59,760 bases of DNA, from NCBI RefSeq assembly GCF_030063245.1, contig NZ_JASISR010000028.1, positions 1 through 59,760 on the forward strand. The letters run 5' to 3'. Under the pieces are notes generated by a model. The model was not told where the DNA came from and searched no databases. It saw only the letters and a program-made list of their open reading frames with translations. This document shows positions 16,973 through 24,849 of this stretch, piece by piece. How positions within the stretch are numbered: the stretch's first letter is position 1; every line of letters begins with the position of its first letter. Position numbers and translations under genes: made by a program. This stretch comes from Paenarthrobacter sp. PH39-S1. Its GTDB lineage: Bacteria > Actinomycetota > Actinomycetes > Actinomycetales > Micrococcaceae.

Positions 16973-18572
16973 GGGGTCCTTGTCTGAAATTGCTGGCCGC
17001 GGTGGCGGGGGATGCTGCAGGAAGGAGTACGACGACGACGTCACGGCAAAGAGCGCTCAGCGCCTCGGTGATGCTTCCGGTTCCGGAAAGCACAGCCGGA
17101 TCGGTCCCGGGCTCGGGCATCAGGATGATGGTACCGAAGCGGAGTCCATCCCGGGACAGGTTGTAGGCAAAACGGGGGCCGGGGCCATCTTCGGTCTGGT
17201 CATGGCTGCCGAAGCCAATGGAGCTGGCGATGGCGTAGTCCGGCCGGTCCAGCGCCACGATCGGGGAGCGGGTGGTGGTGGAAAACTTCACCGGGAAGTG
17301 CTCGTCAAGCGCGTCGGCCACCGCGAGGGGCAGCGAAATGAACTCCTCGGTGCCCAAGACCAAAATCCCCTCCTGCAGCCACGTCTGAAGATCCCGCTGC
17401 GCTGTGGTTTCCATCTGGGCCATTTTCGCTACGCCGGTGCGCTGCGCGACGTCGGCACGGATATGCGCCGTAATCGCCGCCACGGCCGGCAGGGCAATGC
17501 TGGCCGTGGCGGGCGGCTCATTGCCGAACCTGTCGCTGCGGATGGGAGCGATTTCGGTCGTGCCGATGCTTAAGAACGAGATGGAGCCCTGGCGTTCGGC
17601 CACTTCCTTCCCGGTAGTCATGGCAGCCACCGGGGCCGGCAGGGCGGCGATGAATTCCCGGGAGCGGGCCAGAATGTCCGCACTCAGGCTGATCCGCCCG
17701 CTGCTCAATGCGGCCACCCGAATCGTCGCACCAAGCGCAGCGGACAGCTCGTCGAAGCGCTCGCGGTCCCCGTCTGTGCGCAGATCCACCAGCGCTGCAA
17801 CAATATATTCCCTTTGTGGCATAAGCCCGTGCAGTTCGCGGATGGTGTTGATGATCGTCGAGCCAGTGCTGAGCTCGTCGTCGACCAGGACAACGATGCC
17901 GCCAGGGCGCAGCCACCGGTCATCGGTGGGCAGCAGCCGGTGCGAGGTCGCGTGCGAATGGCCTTCCTCGAAGGCTGCAACCGAGTGGGATCCGGCGGCC
18001 AAGTGACGGGTGGAGTGGATATAGTAGGAACCGATGCCCTCCGCGACCAGCCGGCCCAGGCCGGTCGCCGTCTCGGCGTAACCAATCGTGACCACGTCCG
18101 GATGGTTCGCCGCCAGCGCGGCGAGGGATTCCCGCAGTTGCCGCAGCGCTGGCTTTTCCCGCGGCGCTGACTTTTCCCGCCACGGTGGCTTTTCCCGCGA
18201 CGGACCGGCTGCGCCGTCGTCGGTTCTCCTGCCGGTCAAGGTGTCGCCTGTGGCAGGTATTTCGCCGTCAGCGGACCGCAGTGAGGCCGCTAAAGCTTCC
18301 GCCGCGCTGCGTAGCGCCGGGCCGTGCTCCGCAAGGCCCGCGAGCCGCTCCGCCACCATCGCCCCGAGCAGCATGCCGGCCGCGATGGCCAGGGAAGGAA
18401 CGGTGGGCACATGCTTGGCCAGGACCCGGGACACCAGCAGATGGGCACGCTTCGGATTCCGGCGCAGGGCAAGCCCCACCAGATCCTTCACTTCCATCAG
18501 GCTCCCCCCGGCGGACTCAATCCGGACGCCAAGCTCCTGCTGCACGCAATCGCCCGTCCAAACCGGCGTCAA
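16956..18572 (-). CDS. Ter-operon phosphoribosyltransferase (PRTase_2 with TRSP domain)
   Basis: A 538-residue cytoplasmic protein. The PRPP-binding loop IVVLVDDELSTGSTIINTI (acidic pair, then STGST) is clear at about residues 221-239. The C-terminal part from about 310 (IRSDRFGN ... SFGSHDQTEDGPGPRFAYNL) fits the TRSP domain. A linker of Arg/Glu/Lys/Pro repeats (SREKPPWREKSAPREKPALR, about 125-144) separates the N-terminal helical part. It starts at 18572 in an ATGA overlap with the aldolase gene and overlaps the next gene by 17 nt. It is thought to act in the Ter metabolite pathway with the neighbouring aldolase and HAD protein; this is family prediction, not proof. Confidence 0.82.
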   Translation of the reverse strand: MTPVWTGDCVQQELGVRIESAGGSLMEVKDLVGLALRRNPKRAHLLVSRVLAKHVPTVPSLAIAAGMLLGAMVAERLAGLAEHGPALRSAAEALAASLRSADGEIPATGDTLTGRRTDDGAAGPSREKPPWREKSAPREKPALRQLRESLAALAANHPDVVTIGYAETATGLGRLVAEGIGSYYIHSTRHLAAGSHSVAAFEEGHSHATSHRLLPTDDRWLRPGGIVVLVDDELSTGSTIINTIRELHGLMPQREYIVAALVDLRTDGDRERFDELSAALGATIRVAALSSGRISLSADILARSREFIAALPAPVAAMTTGKEVAERQGSISFLSIGTTEIAPIRSDRFGNEPPATASIALPAVAAITAHIRADVAQRTGVAKMAQMETTAQRDLQTWLQEGILVLGTEEFISLPLAVADALDEHFPVKFSTTTRSPIVALDRPDYAIASSIGFGSHDQTEDGPGPRFAYNLSRDGLRFGTIILMPEPGTDPAVLSGTGSITEALSALCRDVVVVLLPAASPATAASNFRQGPHAPHN

Positions 18573-19813
18573 TTCATCCCCGCTTCCAGGAAGTCGACAA
18601 AGGTGACGTCCGGTGCGGCGACGCCGAAGGCCGCTGCGCGGAGCAGGGTCCGCTGGGCCCAGGCCTGATGTGGCTTCATCTCATTCATCTTGTTTCCGTA
18701 GGGCGAGGCTGCCGCGCCACCGCCGCTGTTGCCCACGATCTCGCCGGCATCGAGAAACTCCTCATGACTAATCACGGAGAGCGCGTGCACCAGCGGCACG
18801 TGGCTTGGATGGATGACCGTTTTCCCGAGCAGACCGTTGGCCTGATCCAAGGCGATCTCGCGCATCAGCCCGTCCAGGTTTGCCAGCAGAATGCGCTGCC
18901 GCAGCTCCACATCGTCGGACTCCGCGAACGGCGTGGCCCGCAGCAGTGGCCGGAGCAGCCTTTCGGTGTTGGCATAGTGTTCCCAAACAGGGCCGGAGAT
19001 GACAAAACCGTCCTCCCGACGGCCCAGCACATTGACAATATCGGCGATCATCGAGGCCACGACCTTGACATCGTAAATGGTCAGGTCTCTCGATCTGCGC
19101 AGTCCGAATGCGCTGGACATGTCTGTCGCGCCAAGCCGGACCGCCAGGATATCCTCGCGGTGCGCCTGCAGGACGGAGTGGATGTTCGCCAGCGCCGCGG
19201 AGCGGGTCTCGCGGTGGATCATCACAGGAGATTCCAATATGGGCATGATCCGCAGCCGCCGCGCCGTCCCCGGTGCCCCCGTGTGTGTCGCCGGCAGTAC
19301 TATTGCCTGCGCTTGGGCATGGACGGCGTGAACCCGGTGCAGCGCGTCCAGGAAATGCTGTGCCCGGCCCGTCTCGTTTTCAAATTTCGGGATGACGAAG
19401 CCAGCCAAAACGTCCAGGGACGGGCCGCAGCGCTGCGCCAGCCGCACCATCTGCTCCGGCGTGCGCACCCTAATGAAGAGCATCGGCCGCTCCGCCCCGG
19501 GGCCCGAATGCTCCGGCGCACCAGCAGTGGAGTCCTGACGGAGGAGCTCCAGGGTGCGGACCACGTTGTCTTCGGCCGCGTCCACCACATTGTCCGCGAT
19601 GGAGTCTTCGAGGCAAAAAACCATGCTTAGGCAGCCTCGGGCTGCCTGCTTCGCAACATCCTCGGCTAACTGCGGCCGGTCCGCCGGCGCGTAAAGGGTG
19701 GCGCCCAGCGCGACGGCCAGAAGGTTCGGGTCGGAATCCAGCGTCAGCGTCTGCGGTCGGGTAAAAAAGAGACGCGAAGCCTGACGTTCGCTGAGGAAAT
19801 TAAAATGGTGCAT
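18569..19813 (-). CDS. HpcH/HpaI-type C-C bond lyase of the Ter operon
   Basis: A 414-residue TIM-barrel protein of the citrate-lyase beta/HpcH aldolase superfamily, in the Ter-associated subgroup. Metal and phosphate features visible are LSMVFCLEDSIADN near residue 62, RPMLFIRVRTPEQM (about 109), a metal-type Glu in FVIPKFENE, MPILESPVMIHRET and the active-site strand ILAVRLGATDMSSAFGLRR. It probably makes or breaks a C-C bond in the predicted Ter metabolite pathway. It starts at 19813 just after the unknown protein gene and overlaps the PRTase_2 gene in ATGA. The exact substrate is unknown. Confidence 0.85.
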   Translation of the reverse strand: MHHFNFLSERQASRLFFTRPQTLTLDSDPNLLAVALGATLYAPADRPQLAEDVAKQAARGCLSMVFCLEDSIADNVVDAAEDNVVRTLELLRQDSTAGAPEHSGPGAERPMLFIRVRTPEQMVRLAQRCGPSLDVLAGFVIPKFENETGRAQHFLDALHRVHAVHAQAQAIVLPATHTGAPGTARRLRIMPILESPVMIHRETRSAALANIHSVLQAHREDILAVRLGATDMSSAFGLRRSRDLTIYDVKVVASMIADIVNVLGRREDGFVISGPVWEHYANTERLLRPLLRATPFAESDDVELRQRILLANLDGLMREIALDQANGLLGKTVIHPSHVPLVHALSVISHEEFLDAGEIVGNSGGGAAASPYGNKMNEMKPHQAWAQRTLLRAAAFGVAAPDVTFVDFLEAGMN

Positions 19814-19819
19814 GAAGGG

Positions 19820-20572
19820 TTATCTGCCCCTGTTCCCTTGAAGGGTGACTCGGCGGGTCATGCTGAAGCCGAATTCCTGCCAGATGTCCTGGTCAGTTAT
19901 TCCGGCTGGTACCGGTTCGGCTCGCATTTCGAGCAGGTTATCCACCCGAAGCAAGGAGAGGATGAACATCCGGTTACCGTCGCGCGGTGGCAAGGTGAAA
20001 CTGGCGCCGTCGAAAATCTGCGCGCCCAGGGTCGCGGGTCCGCGGCCGATGAAGAGCGCGCGCCGCAGTTCCCGGACGTGCCGCAGGGTTACCACGGCGT
20101 CCCGGCCCGCATAGCCGACCAGCGACCGGTTGCCGGAGGTTTCAACGGGGGTGCCGGCGAAGTGGCCATCGGCCGTAAGGGCACCCGTAATATGCGTGGA
20201 GCTTTCCCATGTTACGGCCGACGCCCCAGTGACGATGAGTGTTCCGATGGCGGACTGCCGGCCGTTGAGCCGGAGCATGGGCACTTGGAGGTTCAGTTCC
20301 GTGACCTCTCCGATGCCAGGGGCGGGAAAGGGCTGGGTTTGAACGGAGGTAGGCCGGCCGCCGGCAGGACGCGCGGGTACCGCGCGGCTGAGACTGAGGC
20401 CAGCGCCGCCGGAGGCGGCTGCCGGCAGGCTCTGGCCGGCAGCCGCCGTGCTCTGGTCAGCCGCCGTCGTGCTCTGGTCAGCCGGACTAAGCTGCACCGC
20501 AGCGGGCACGGCTTTGATCCGGCGCCGCAGGTACCCGATGTCCGTGCGGACGGGTGAAGATTTCGCTGGCAT
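19820..20572 (-). CDS. Ter-operon protein of unknown function
   Basis: A 250-residue protein not recognised with confidence. The N-terminal third is Ala/Ser/Gln-rich and repetitive (PADQSTTAADQSTAAAGQS, about 30-48), probably flexible. The C-terminal 150 residues look beta-rich: LNLQVPMLRLNGRQSAIGTL, VTWESSTHITGALT, GTPVETSGNRSLVGYAGRDA and EFGFSMTRRVTL. Such a fold could be a diverged TerD/TerA-like calcium-binding domain, but the usual acidic ligand clusters are absent. The start at 20572 lies four bases after the upstream terD stop and the stop lies six bases before the aldolase start, so it belongs to the operon. No function is assigned. Confidence 0.62.
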   Translation of the reverse strand: MPAKSSPVRTDIGYLRRRIKAVPAAVQLSPADQSTTAADQSTAAAGQSLPAAASGGAGLSLSRAVPARPAGGRPTSVQTQPFPAPGIGEVTELNLQVPMLRLNGRQSAIGTLIVTGASAVTWESSTHITGALTADGHFAGTPVETSGNRSLVGYAGRDAVVTLRHVRELRRALFIGRGPATLGAQIFDGASFTLPPRDGNRMFILSLLRVDNLLEMRAEPVPAGITDQDIWQEFGFSMTRRVTLQGNRGR

Positions 20573-20575
20573 CGG

Positions 20576-21127
20576 CTAGACGTCCACCCGGAAGTCTTTG
20601 GCCACGCCTGCCAGTCCGGTGGTGTAACCCTGGCCCAGCGCACGGAACTTCCAGTCTTCGCGGTGTCGGTAAAGTTCACCGAACATCATCGCGTTGATGT
20701 TGTCGTTGCTGCTGAGCGGGACCTCGAACCGGACCAGTTCGCGGTTCTCCACGGTGGCAACCCGGATATAGGCAGAGCGGACGGCGGAGAAGGTGCCGGG
20801 GCCCCGGACGTCGGGGTCCACATAAACGATGAAGGCGATCTTCGCGACCTCGGCCGGTACCAGGGCCAGATCGACGTCGATCTGTTCCTGATCGTCTTCG
20901 CCGGCGAAGCTGACCGATCCGTCCGCACTGACCAGTTGATTGAAAAACACGAGGTACTCCCCGGAAAGTGCACTGCCGGCATCATTGCACATGACCGCCA
21001 TCGGTACGAGCTCCGCAACCGGCCCGCGGCTGGGGACGGTATCCCACCCGAGTCCGACCAGCACCTTGCTCAGCCCACGGTTTTCCGCTGTGAGGGCCGC
21101 GTTGGCCCCGGGAACCAGGTTTGCCAC
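20576..21127 (-). CDS. TerD-domain stress protein (divergent)
   Basis: A 183-residue TerD-domain protein; such domains bind calcium through acidic loops. The pattern is visible as KVLVGLGWDTVPS near 20, FFNQLVSADGSVSFAGEDDQ (about 61-80), DVDLALVPAEVAKIAFIVYV and FGELYRHREDWKFRALGQGY. It is the most divergent of the four TerD proteins here: the N-terminal ENRGLSKV block replaces the usual LSLTK motif. The start is a GTG at 21127 that shares one base with the upstream stop, so translation is probably coupled. Confidence 0.85.
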   Translation of the reverse strand: MANLVPGANAALTAENRGLSKVLVGLGWDTVPSRGPVAELVPMAVMCNDAGSALSGEYLVFFNQLVSADGSVSFAGEDDQEQIDVDLALVPAEVAKIAFIVYVDPDVRGPGTFSAVRSAYIRVATVENRELVRFEVPLSSNDNINAMMFGELYRHREDWKFRALGQGYTTGLAGVAKDFRVDV

Positions 21128-21654
21128 TATTGACCGTCCAACCGCAGGGACGGCTCGGCGAACTTGTCGGCGAGGAACCGGCCGTGCGTGGACAGCTCGG
21201 CGAAGGCACCGGTGCGGATCTGGTTGAGCAGGTCCTTTATCGTCGCCTCCAGCGTGGTCAGCTGCTCAACAAAGAGTCCGGTGGCCCGGGAATGCTCCGC
21301 CCGGTCCGTGTCCGTCATGGCCAGATAGGCCCGGAGCGGGGTGGGGATGTAGTCGGAGATCATGGCGTCCAGCAGAACCCGCTGCTCGGTGGACGCGTTC
21401 TGCGCGGCGACCACTTCTATCACGGTGCGAAGCAGATCATCAATCTGCCGCAGTTGGGAGGACAACAATGGCGGCAGGACGGCCCCGGCGCGGCGGATAT
21501 CCGTGCGCAACTGATCCAGTGAACGCGCCGTGCGAGCGTCGTCGGCCTCCACCTCGCTCTGCCGGCTCTCCGGAACAACCCCCGCCGCCGCGGGAGGATT
21601 CTTGAAAAGAGAACCAACGAATTTCCCTATCACCGTTCCACCACCTGTTGTCAT
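21127..21654 (-). CDS. XpaC-like protein partnered with TelA
   Basis: A 175-residue, mainly helical protein. The C-terminal two thirds (LRTDIRRAGAVLPPLLSSQL, then VLLDAMISDYIPTPLRAYLA and LFVEQLTTLEATIKDLL) resemble the C-terminal half of XpaC, which is encoded next to TelA in Firmicutes. The position, ten bases downstream of telA, supports this. The N-terminal 40 residues are Gly/Pro-rich and may be flexible. Function is not established; it could assist TelA at the membrane. The match was made by eye, so confidence is moderate. Confidence 0.62.
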   Translation of the reverse strand: MTTGGGTVIGKFVGSLFKNPPAAAGVVPESRQSEVEADDARTARSLDQLRTDIRRAGAVLPPLLSSQLRQIDDLLRTVIEVVAAQNASTEQRVLLDAMISDYIPTPLRAYLAMTDTDRAEHSRATGLFVEQLTTLEATIKDLLNQIRTGAFAELSTHGRFLADKFAEPSLRLDGQ

Positions 21655-21663
21655 CCCCGCGGT

Positions 21664-22857
21664 TTAGCCCCTCTGGTTTTGCTGCGAACGTTCCAGATAG
21701 GGTTTGGCCTTCTCTAGCCCGGTCTCGAGAGCGGATACCGTGCCTTCCATGTTTTTGGCGGCTGTGGCCCGGAAGGTATCGATCGCGTCCATGGTGGCAA
21801 AGACGTTGTCGAATGCCTTTTGCAGTGTTTCCACGCTGACGCCGGAGCTGGAAGCCTGCTCATGGATCCGGACCGTCTGATCCTTGAGCATCTCGCTGGT
21901 CTTGAGGATCATGTTGTTGGTGGTGGTGTTGATCGCGTCGATCTGGTCCAGCACCATCTTCTGATTGGCCAAGGCCTGTGCGACGATGACGGCCGTGCGT
22001 AGCGCCGCAATGGTCGTGGTGCGGGCGCGGTCCACTCCCTTGATAAGTTCCAAGTTGTTCTTGCGGATCAGATCCATCGCCAGATAACCCTGTACGGACA
22101 CAGCGAGCTGAGTCAGGATGTCCTGGTGGCGTTGCCGGATCGGGAACAGCACGTCCGCCTCGAGCTTCTGAGCCTCCTCGATCTGACCCTTTGCGCGGGT
22201 GGCATCGATCTTTTCCACGCAGGCAGCATCGAGGGCCTTGGCAAACACCGCGTACTCGCTCAGCGACTGCATGGTTTCCCAGAGCTGGATCTTCTCGCCG
22301 GCCAACGCCGCATTGTCCTTGAGCAGCTCATCCTGGCCGGACATCAGGGCCTTGATGATATGGTCCAGCTGTGTCTGGGCTGACTCGTACTTCTGGAAGT
22401 ACTTGGCCATTTTGTTTCCACCGGGGATGAAGCCGAGAATCTTTCGCCCCACGCTCAGATCGGCCTGATTAGGGGTCAGGTCCTCCACCGTGGAGCGCAG
22501 CTCACCAAGGGTGCCGGCGACTGCCACCTGCGCGTTGTTGCCGCTGCGCTTTGCCCCGGCGACTGAGGTGGAGGAGCGTTCCAGCATGCGGGTGGAGTAC
22601 CCGCTGGACTGCGTCATCTCCGAACCGGCGAGCTTGGAGATGCCCTCCACTTTCGTGGTGAACTCGGGGCTGCGCGGGTCAAGTTCGGCAAGCTCGGAGA
22701 CAAACTCCTTGGCCTGCCGATGGATTTCAACCTGGCGTTCCTGCGGCACTGGAACCATGCCCGGAGCGTCGTCGGGCTCAACAATGGCCGGCGCGTCCGG
22801 GGCGCGCAACACCAGTGCCGTGTCCATAGTGTCGGGGGGAGTCAACGGAGAAGTCAT
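21664..22857 (-). CDS. telA: Toxic anion resistance protein TelA
   Basis: A 397-residue TelA family protein, implicated in tellurite and other toxic-anion or cell-envelope stress resistance. The core from about 120 to 370 is long helical coiled-coil-like sequence: LGFIPGGNKMAKYFQKYESA, DELLKDNAALAGEKIQLWET, LFPIRQRHQDILTQLAVSVQ and LIRKNNLELIKGVDRARTTT, all typical. The N-terminal 40 residues are Pro/Asp-rich. No membrane helix is seen. A hairpin-containing gap (22858-22957) separates it from the upstream terD gene. It is followed after ten bases by the XpaC-like gene. Confidence 0.9.
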   Translation of the reverse strand: MTSPLTPPDTMDTALVLRAPDAPAIVEPDDAPGMVPVPQERQVEIHRQAKEFVSELAELDPRSPEFTTKVEGISKLAGSEMTQSSGYSTRMLERSSTSVAGAKRSGNNAQVAVAGTLGELRSTVEDLTPNQADLSVGRKILGFIPGGNKMAKYFQKYESAQTQLDHIIKALMSGQDELLKDNAALAGEKIQLWETMQSLSEYAVFAKALDAACVEKIDATRAKGQIEEAQKLEADVLFPIRQRHQDILTQLAVSVQGYLAMDLIRKNNLELIKGVDRARTTTIAALRTAVIVAQALANQKMVLDQIDAINTTTNNMILKTSEMLKDQTVRIHEQASSSGVSVETLQKAFDNVFATMDAIDTFRATAAKNMEGTVSALETGLEKAKPYLERSQQNQRG

Positions 22858-22887
22858 ATGTCTGGCCAGCCTGTTCTTCTGGTAGCT

Positions 22888-22928
22888 GCGGGGCCGTGCT
22901 CTGCCTTACCGGCAGCGGACAGCCCCGC
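22888..22928. other. Intercistronic hairpin between terD and telA
   Basis: GCGGGGC (22888-22894) pairs with GCCCCGC (22922-22928), with an inner CTGCC/GGCAG stem. It lies in the 100-base gap between terD and telA. There is no U-tract, so partial termination or RNA processing is more likely than a full stop. Confidence 0.45.
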
Positions 22929-22957
22929 GTGATTACAGCATGGGGTTAGGGCAAAAT

Positions 22958-23539
22958 CTAGCCCAGAACCACGCCAAAGTCATTGGCAATCCCGGCAAGG
23001 CCTGTGGCGTAGCCCTGCCCGACTGCCTTGAACTTCCAGTCCGATCCGTTGCGGTAAATCTCGGCAAAGACCATGGAGGTCTCCGGAGCGGCGTCCTCGC
23101 TCAGATCGAAGCGGACGATTTCCTGATCGTTGCTCTGGTTCACAACGCGGCAGTAAGCACTTCGGACCTGGCCGAAGTTCTGCCGACGTTCCTCGGCCTT
23201 GTCGATCGAGACCACGATAACCACGCGCTCGACGTCGGCAGCCACCAGCGTCAGATCAATGGCTATCTGTTCGTCGTCGCCCGCTCCCTCGCCGGACCGG
23301 TTGTCTCCCTTGTGGATGACCGACCCGTCTTTGGCCTGCGGCTGATTGTAGAAGACGAAGTCATCGGAGGACCTGACCTTCCCGTCCGCACCTACCAGCA
23401 ACGCTGAGGCGTCCAGGTCAAAGGCCTCACCGCTGGTGGTGCGCGGGTCCCAGCCGAGCCCGACCACTGCCTGCGCTAGTCCGGGATCGGCTTTGGTCAG
23501 GGAAAGGTTGTTTCCTTTTTCAAGCGTCAGTCCTGCCAT
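22958..23539 (-). CDS. terD: TerD-domain stress protein
   Basis: A canonical 193-residue TerD protein. N-terminal LTLEKGNNLSLTKADPG, GLGWDPRTTSGEAFDLDASA with the acidic DLD calcium ligands, VFYNQPQAKDGSVIHKGDN and DDEQIAIDLTLV with a second acidic cluster, and FAEIYRNGSDWKFKAVGQGY at the end. All expected TerD calcium-loop residues are present. It is about 80 percent identical by eye to the next TerD (23635-24216), so the pair arose by tandem duplication. The Ter cluster as a whole suggests stress response rather than tellurite detoxification alone. Confidence 0.92.
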   Translation of the reverse strand: MAGLTLEKGNNLSLTKADPGLAQAVVGLGWDPRTTSGEAFDLDASALLVGADGKVRSSDDFVFYNQPQAKDGSVIHKGDNRSGEGAGDDEQIAIDLTLVAADVERVVIVVSIDKAEERRQNFGQVRSAYCRVVNQSNDQEIVRFDLSEDAAPETSMVFAEIYRNGSDWKFKAVGQGYATGLAGIANDFGVVLG

Positions 23540-23608
23540 GAGAACACTCCTATGGATAGATATTGCAGATTGCGGGGACTACAAGGTGCATGAATTATCG
23601 GTGGATGG

Positions 23609-23635
23609 GGGAGACCAGCGGATTGCCGGTCTCCC
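23609..23635. other. Intercistronic hairpin after the second terD
   Basis: GGGAGACC (23609-23616) and GGTCTCCC (23628-23635) form a perfect 8-bp stem with an 11-nt loop, directly at the stop of the 23635-24216 gene. No U-tract follows. It probably sets transcript ends or protects mRNA between the two duplicated terD genes. Confidence 0.5.
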
Positions 23636-24216
23636 TAGTCCAGTGAAATCCCAAAATCGGTGGCTATGCCGCGAAGGCCGGTGGCATAGCCCTGGCCCAC
23701 GGCCCGGAACTTCCACTCCGCGCCATTGCGATAGATCTCCGCAAAGATCATGGAGGTTTCGGCAGCAGCATCTTCACTGAGGTCGTAGCGGACGACCTCC
23801 TGATCCGAATCCTGGTTTACCACGCGGCAGAATGCGTCGCGCACCTGGCCGAAATTCTGCCGGCGCGCTTCGGCCTCGTCGATGGAGACGACAATGACAA
23901 CCCGCTCCACATCCGCGGCGAGGATGCTCAGATCGATCAGGATCTGCTCGTCATCGCCTTCTCCCGCACCGGTGCGGTTGTCGCCCTGATGCACCACCGA
24001 GCCGTCCTTGGCCTGCAGCTGGTTGTAAAAGATGAAATCATCCTGCGAGCGGACCTTGCCGTTGGAACCGATCAGCAGCGCGGAGGCGTCCAGATCGAAG
24101 GCCTCACCGGCCGTGGTGCGGGGATCCCAACCCAGACCGACCATTGCCCGTTTCAGCCCGGGATCGGTCTTCGTCAGCGAGAGGTTACTGCCCTTGGAAA
24201 GAGTCAGGCCTGCCAT
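23635..24216 (-). CDS. terD: TerD-domain stress protein (tandem paralogue)
   Basis: A 193-residue canonical TerD protein, nearly collinear with the gene at 22958-23539: LTLSKGNNLSLTKTDPG-type start, GLGWDPRTTAGEAFDLDASA, FYNQLQAKDGSVVHQGDN, DDEQILIDLSILAADVERVV and FAEIYRNGAEWKFRAVGQGY. The calcium-binding acidic residues are conserved. It probably acts with the other TerD proteins and the membrane protein TerC. Confidence 0.92.
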   Translation of the reverse strand: MAGLTLSKGSNLSLTKTDPGLKRAMVGLGWDPRTTAGEAFDLDASALLIGSNGKVRSQDDFIFYNQLQAKDGSVVHQGDNRTGAGEGDDEQILIDLSILAADVERVVIVVSIDEAEARRQNFGQVRDAFCRVVNQDSDQEVVRYDLSEDAAAETSMIFAEIYRNGAEWKFRAVGQGYATGLRGIATDFGISLD

Positions 24217-24243
24217 GATGAAAATTCCTTCCTGTTCAGACGT

Positions 24244-24834
24244 TTAGAGATAACGCGCCGCGGGGGCGACGAGGTCCTGGACCGTGCGGCCCTGGGCGCG
24301 CTCGCCGACCGCCTTGAACTGCCAGCCCGTGCCCTCCCGGGAAACCTTGGACATGATCATGGCGGTATGGGTGCCGGAATCGGTCAACTGGTACCGGGCT
24401 ACCTCCGGAGAGCCGGCGGTGGAATCATCAACGAGACGACAGAACGCATTTTCCACCAGGTCGAAGGTCTGCTGGCTATAGCTGCTGATGACAAAGACGA
24501 TTTGACTCACCGATGGTGAGACTTTAGACAGGTCCACCAGGATCGTCTCATCGTCCCCTTCGCCGGCGCCGGTGAGATTATCACCGGTGTGCTGGGTGGA
24601 ACCGTCCTTGCTGGCCAGCTGGTTGAACCAGACCACGTCAATGGCCTTGCCGGAGGCGTCAAAGAAGATGGCGGAGGCATCCAGATCGATTTCGGTTGCC
24701 TTAGCACGTCCAAAAATGCCGCGTTTAACCGGGGCCGCGGAGTCCCAGCCCAGTCCCATGCGGACCCTTGTCAGCGCGCCGCCGTCTTTTTTGGTCAGTG
24801 ATAGCGACTGACCCTTCTGCAGGCTCAAACCCAT
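24244..24834 (-). CDS. TerD-domain stress protein (TerX/TerZ-like)
   Basis: A 196-residue TerD protein with an insertion relative to the two short paralogues: SLQKGQSLSLTKKDGG, MGLGWDSAAPVKRGIFGRAK, TEIDLDASAIFFDASGKAID and VWFNQLASKDGSTQHTGDN, with the acidic calcium-loop residues DLDAS and DDETILVDLSKV. The stretch KRGIFGRAKATE between the GLGWD motif and the first loop recalls TerX/TerZ-type proteins. It lies between terC and the canonical terD pair and is separated from terC by 15 bases, so it is in the same operon. Confidence 0.88.
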   Translation of the reverse strand: MGLSLQKGQSLSLTKKDGGALTRVRMGLGWDSAAPVKRGIFGRAKATEIDLDASAIFFDASGKAIDVVWFNQLASKDGSTQHTGDNLTGAGEGDDETILVDLSKVSPSVSQIVFVISSYSQQTFDLVENAFCRLVDDSTAGSPEVARYQLTDSGTHTAMIMSKVSREGTGWQFKAVGERAQGRTVQDLVAPAARYL

Positions 24835-24849
24835 GATTTAGTCTCCTCA

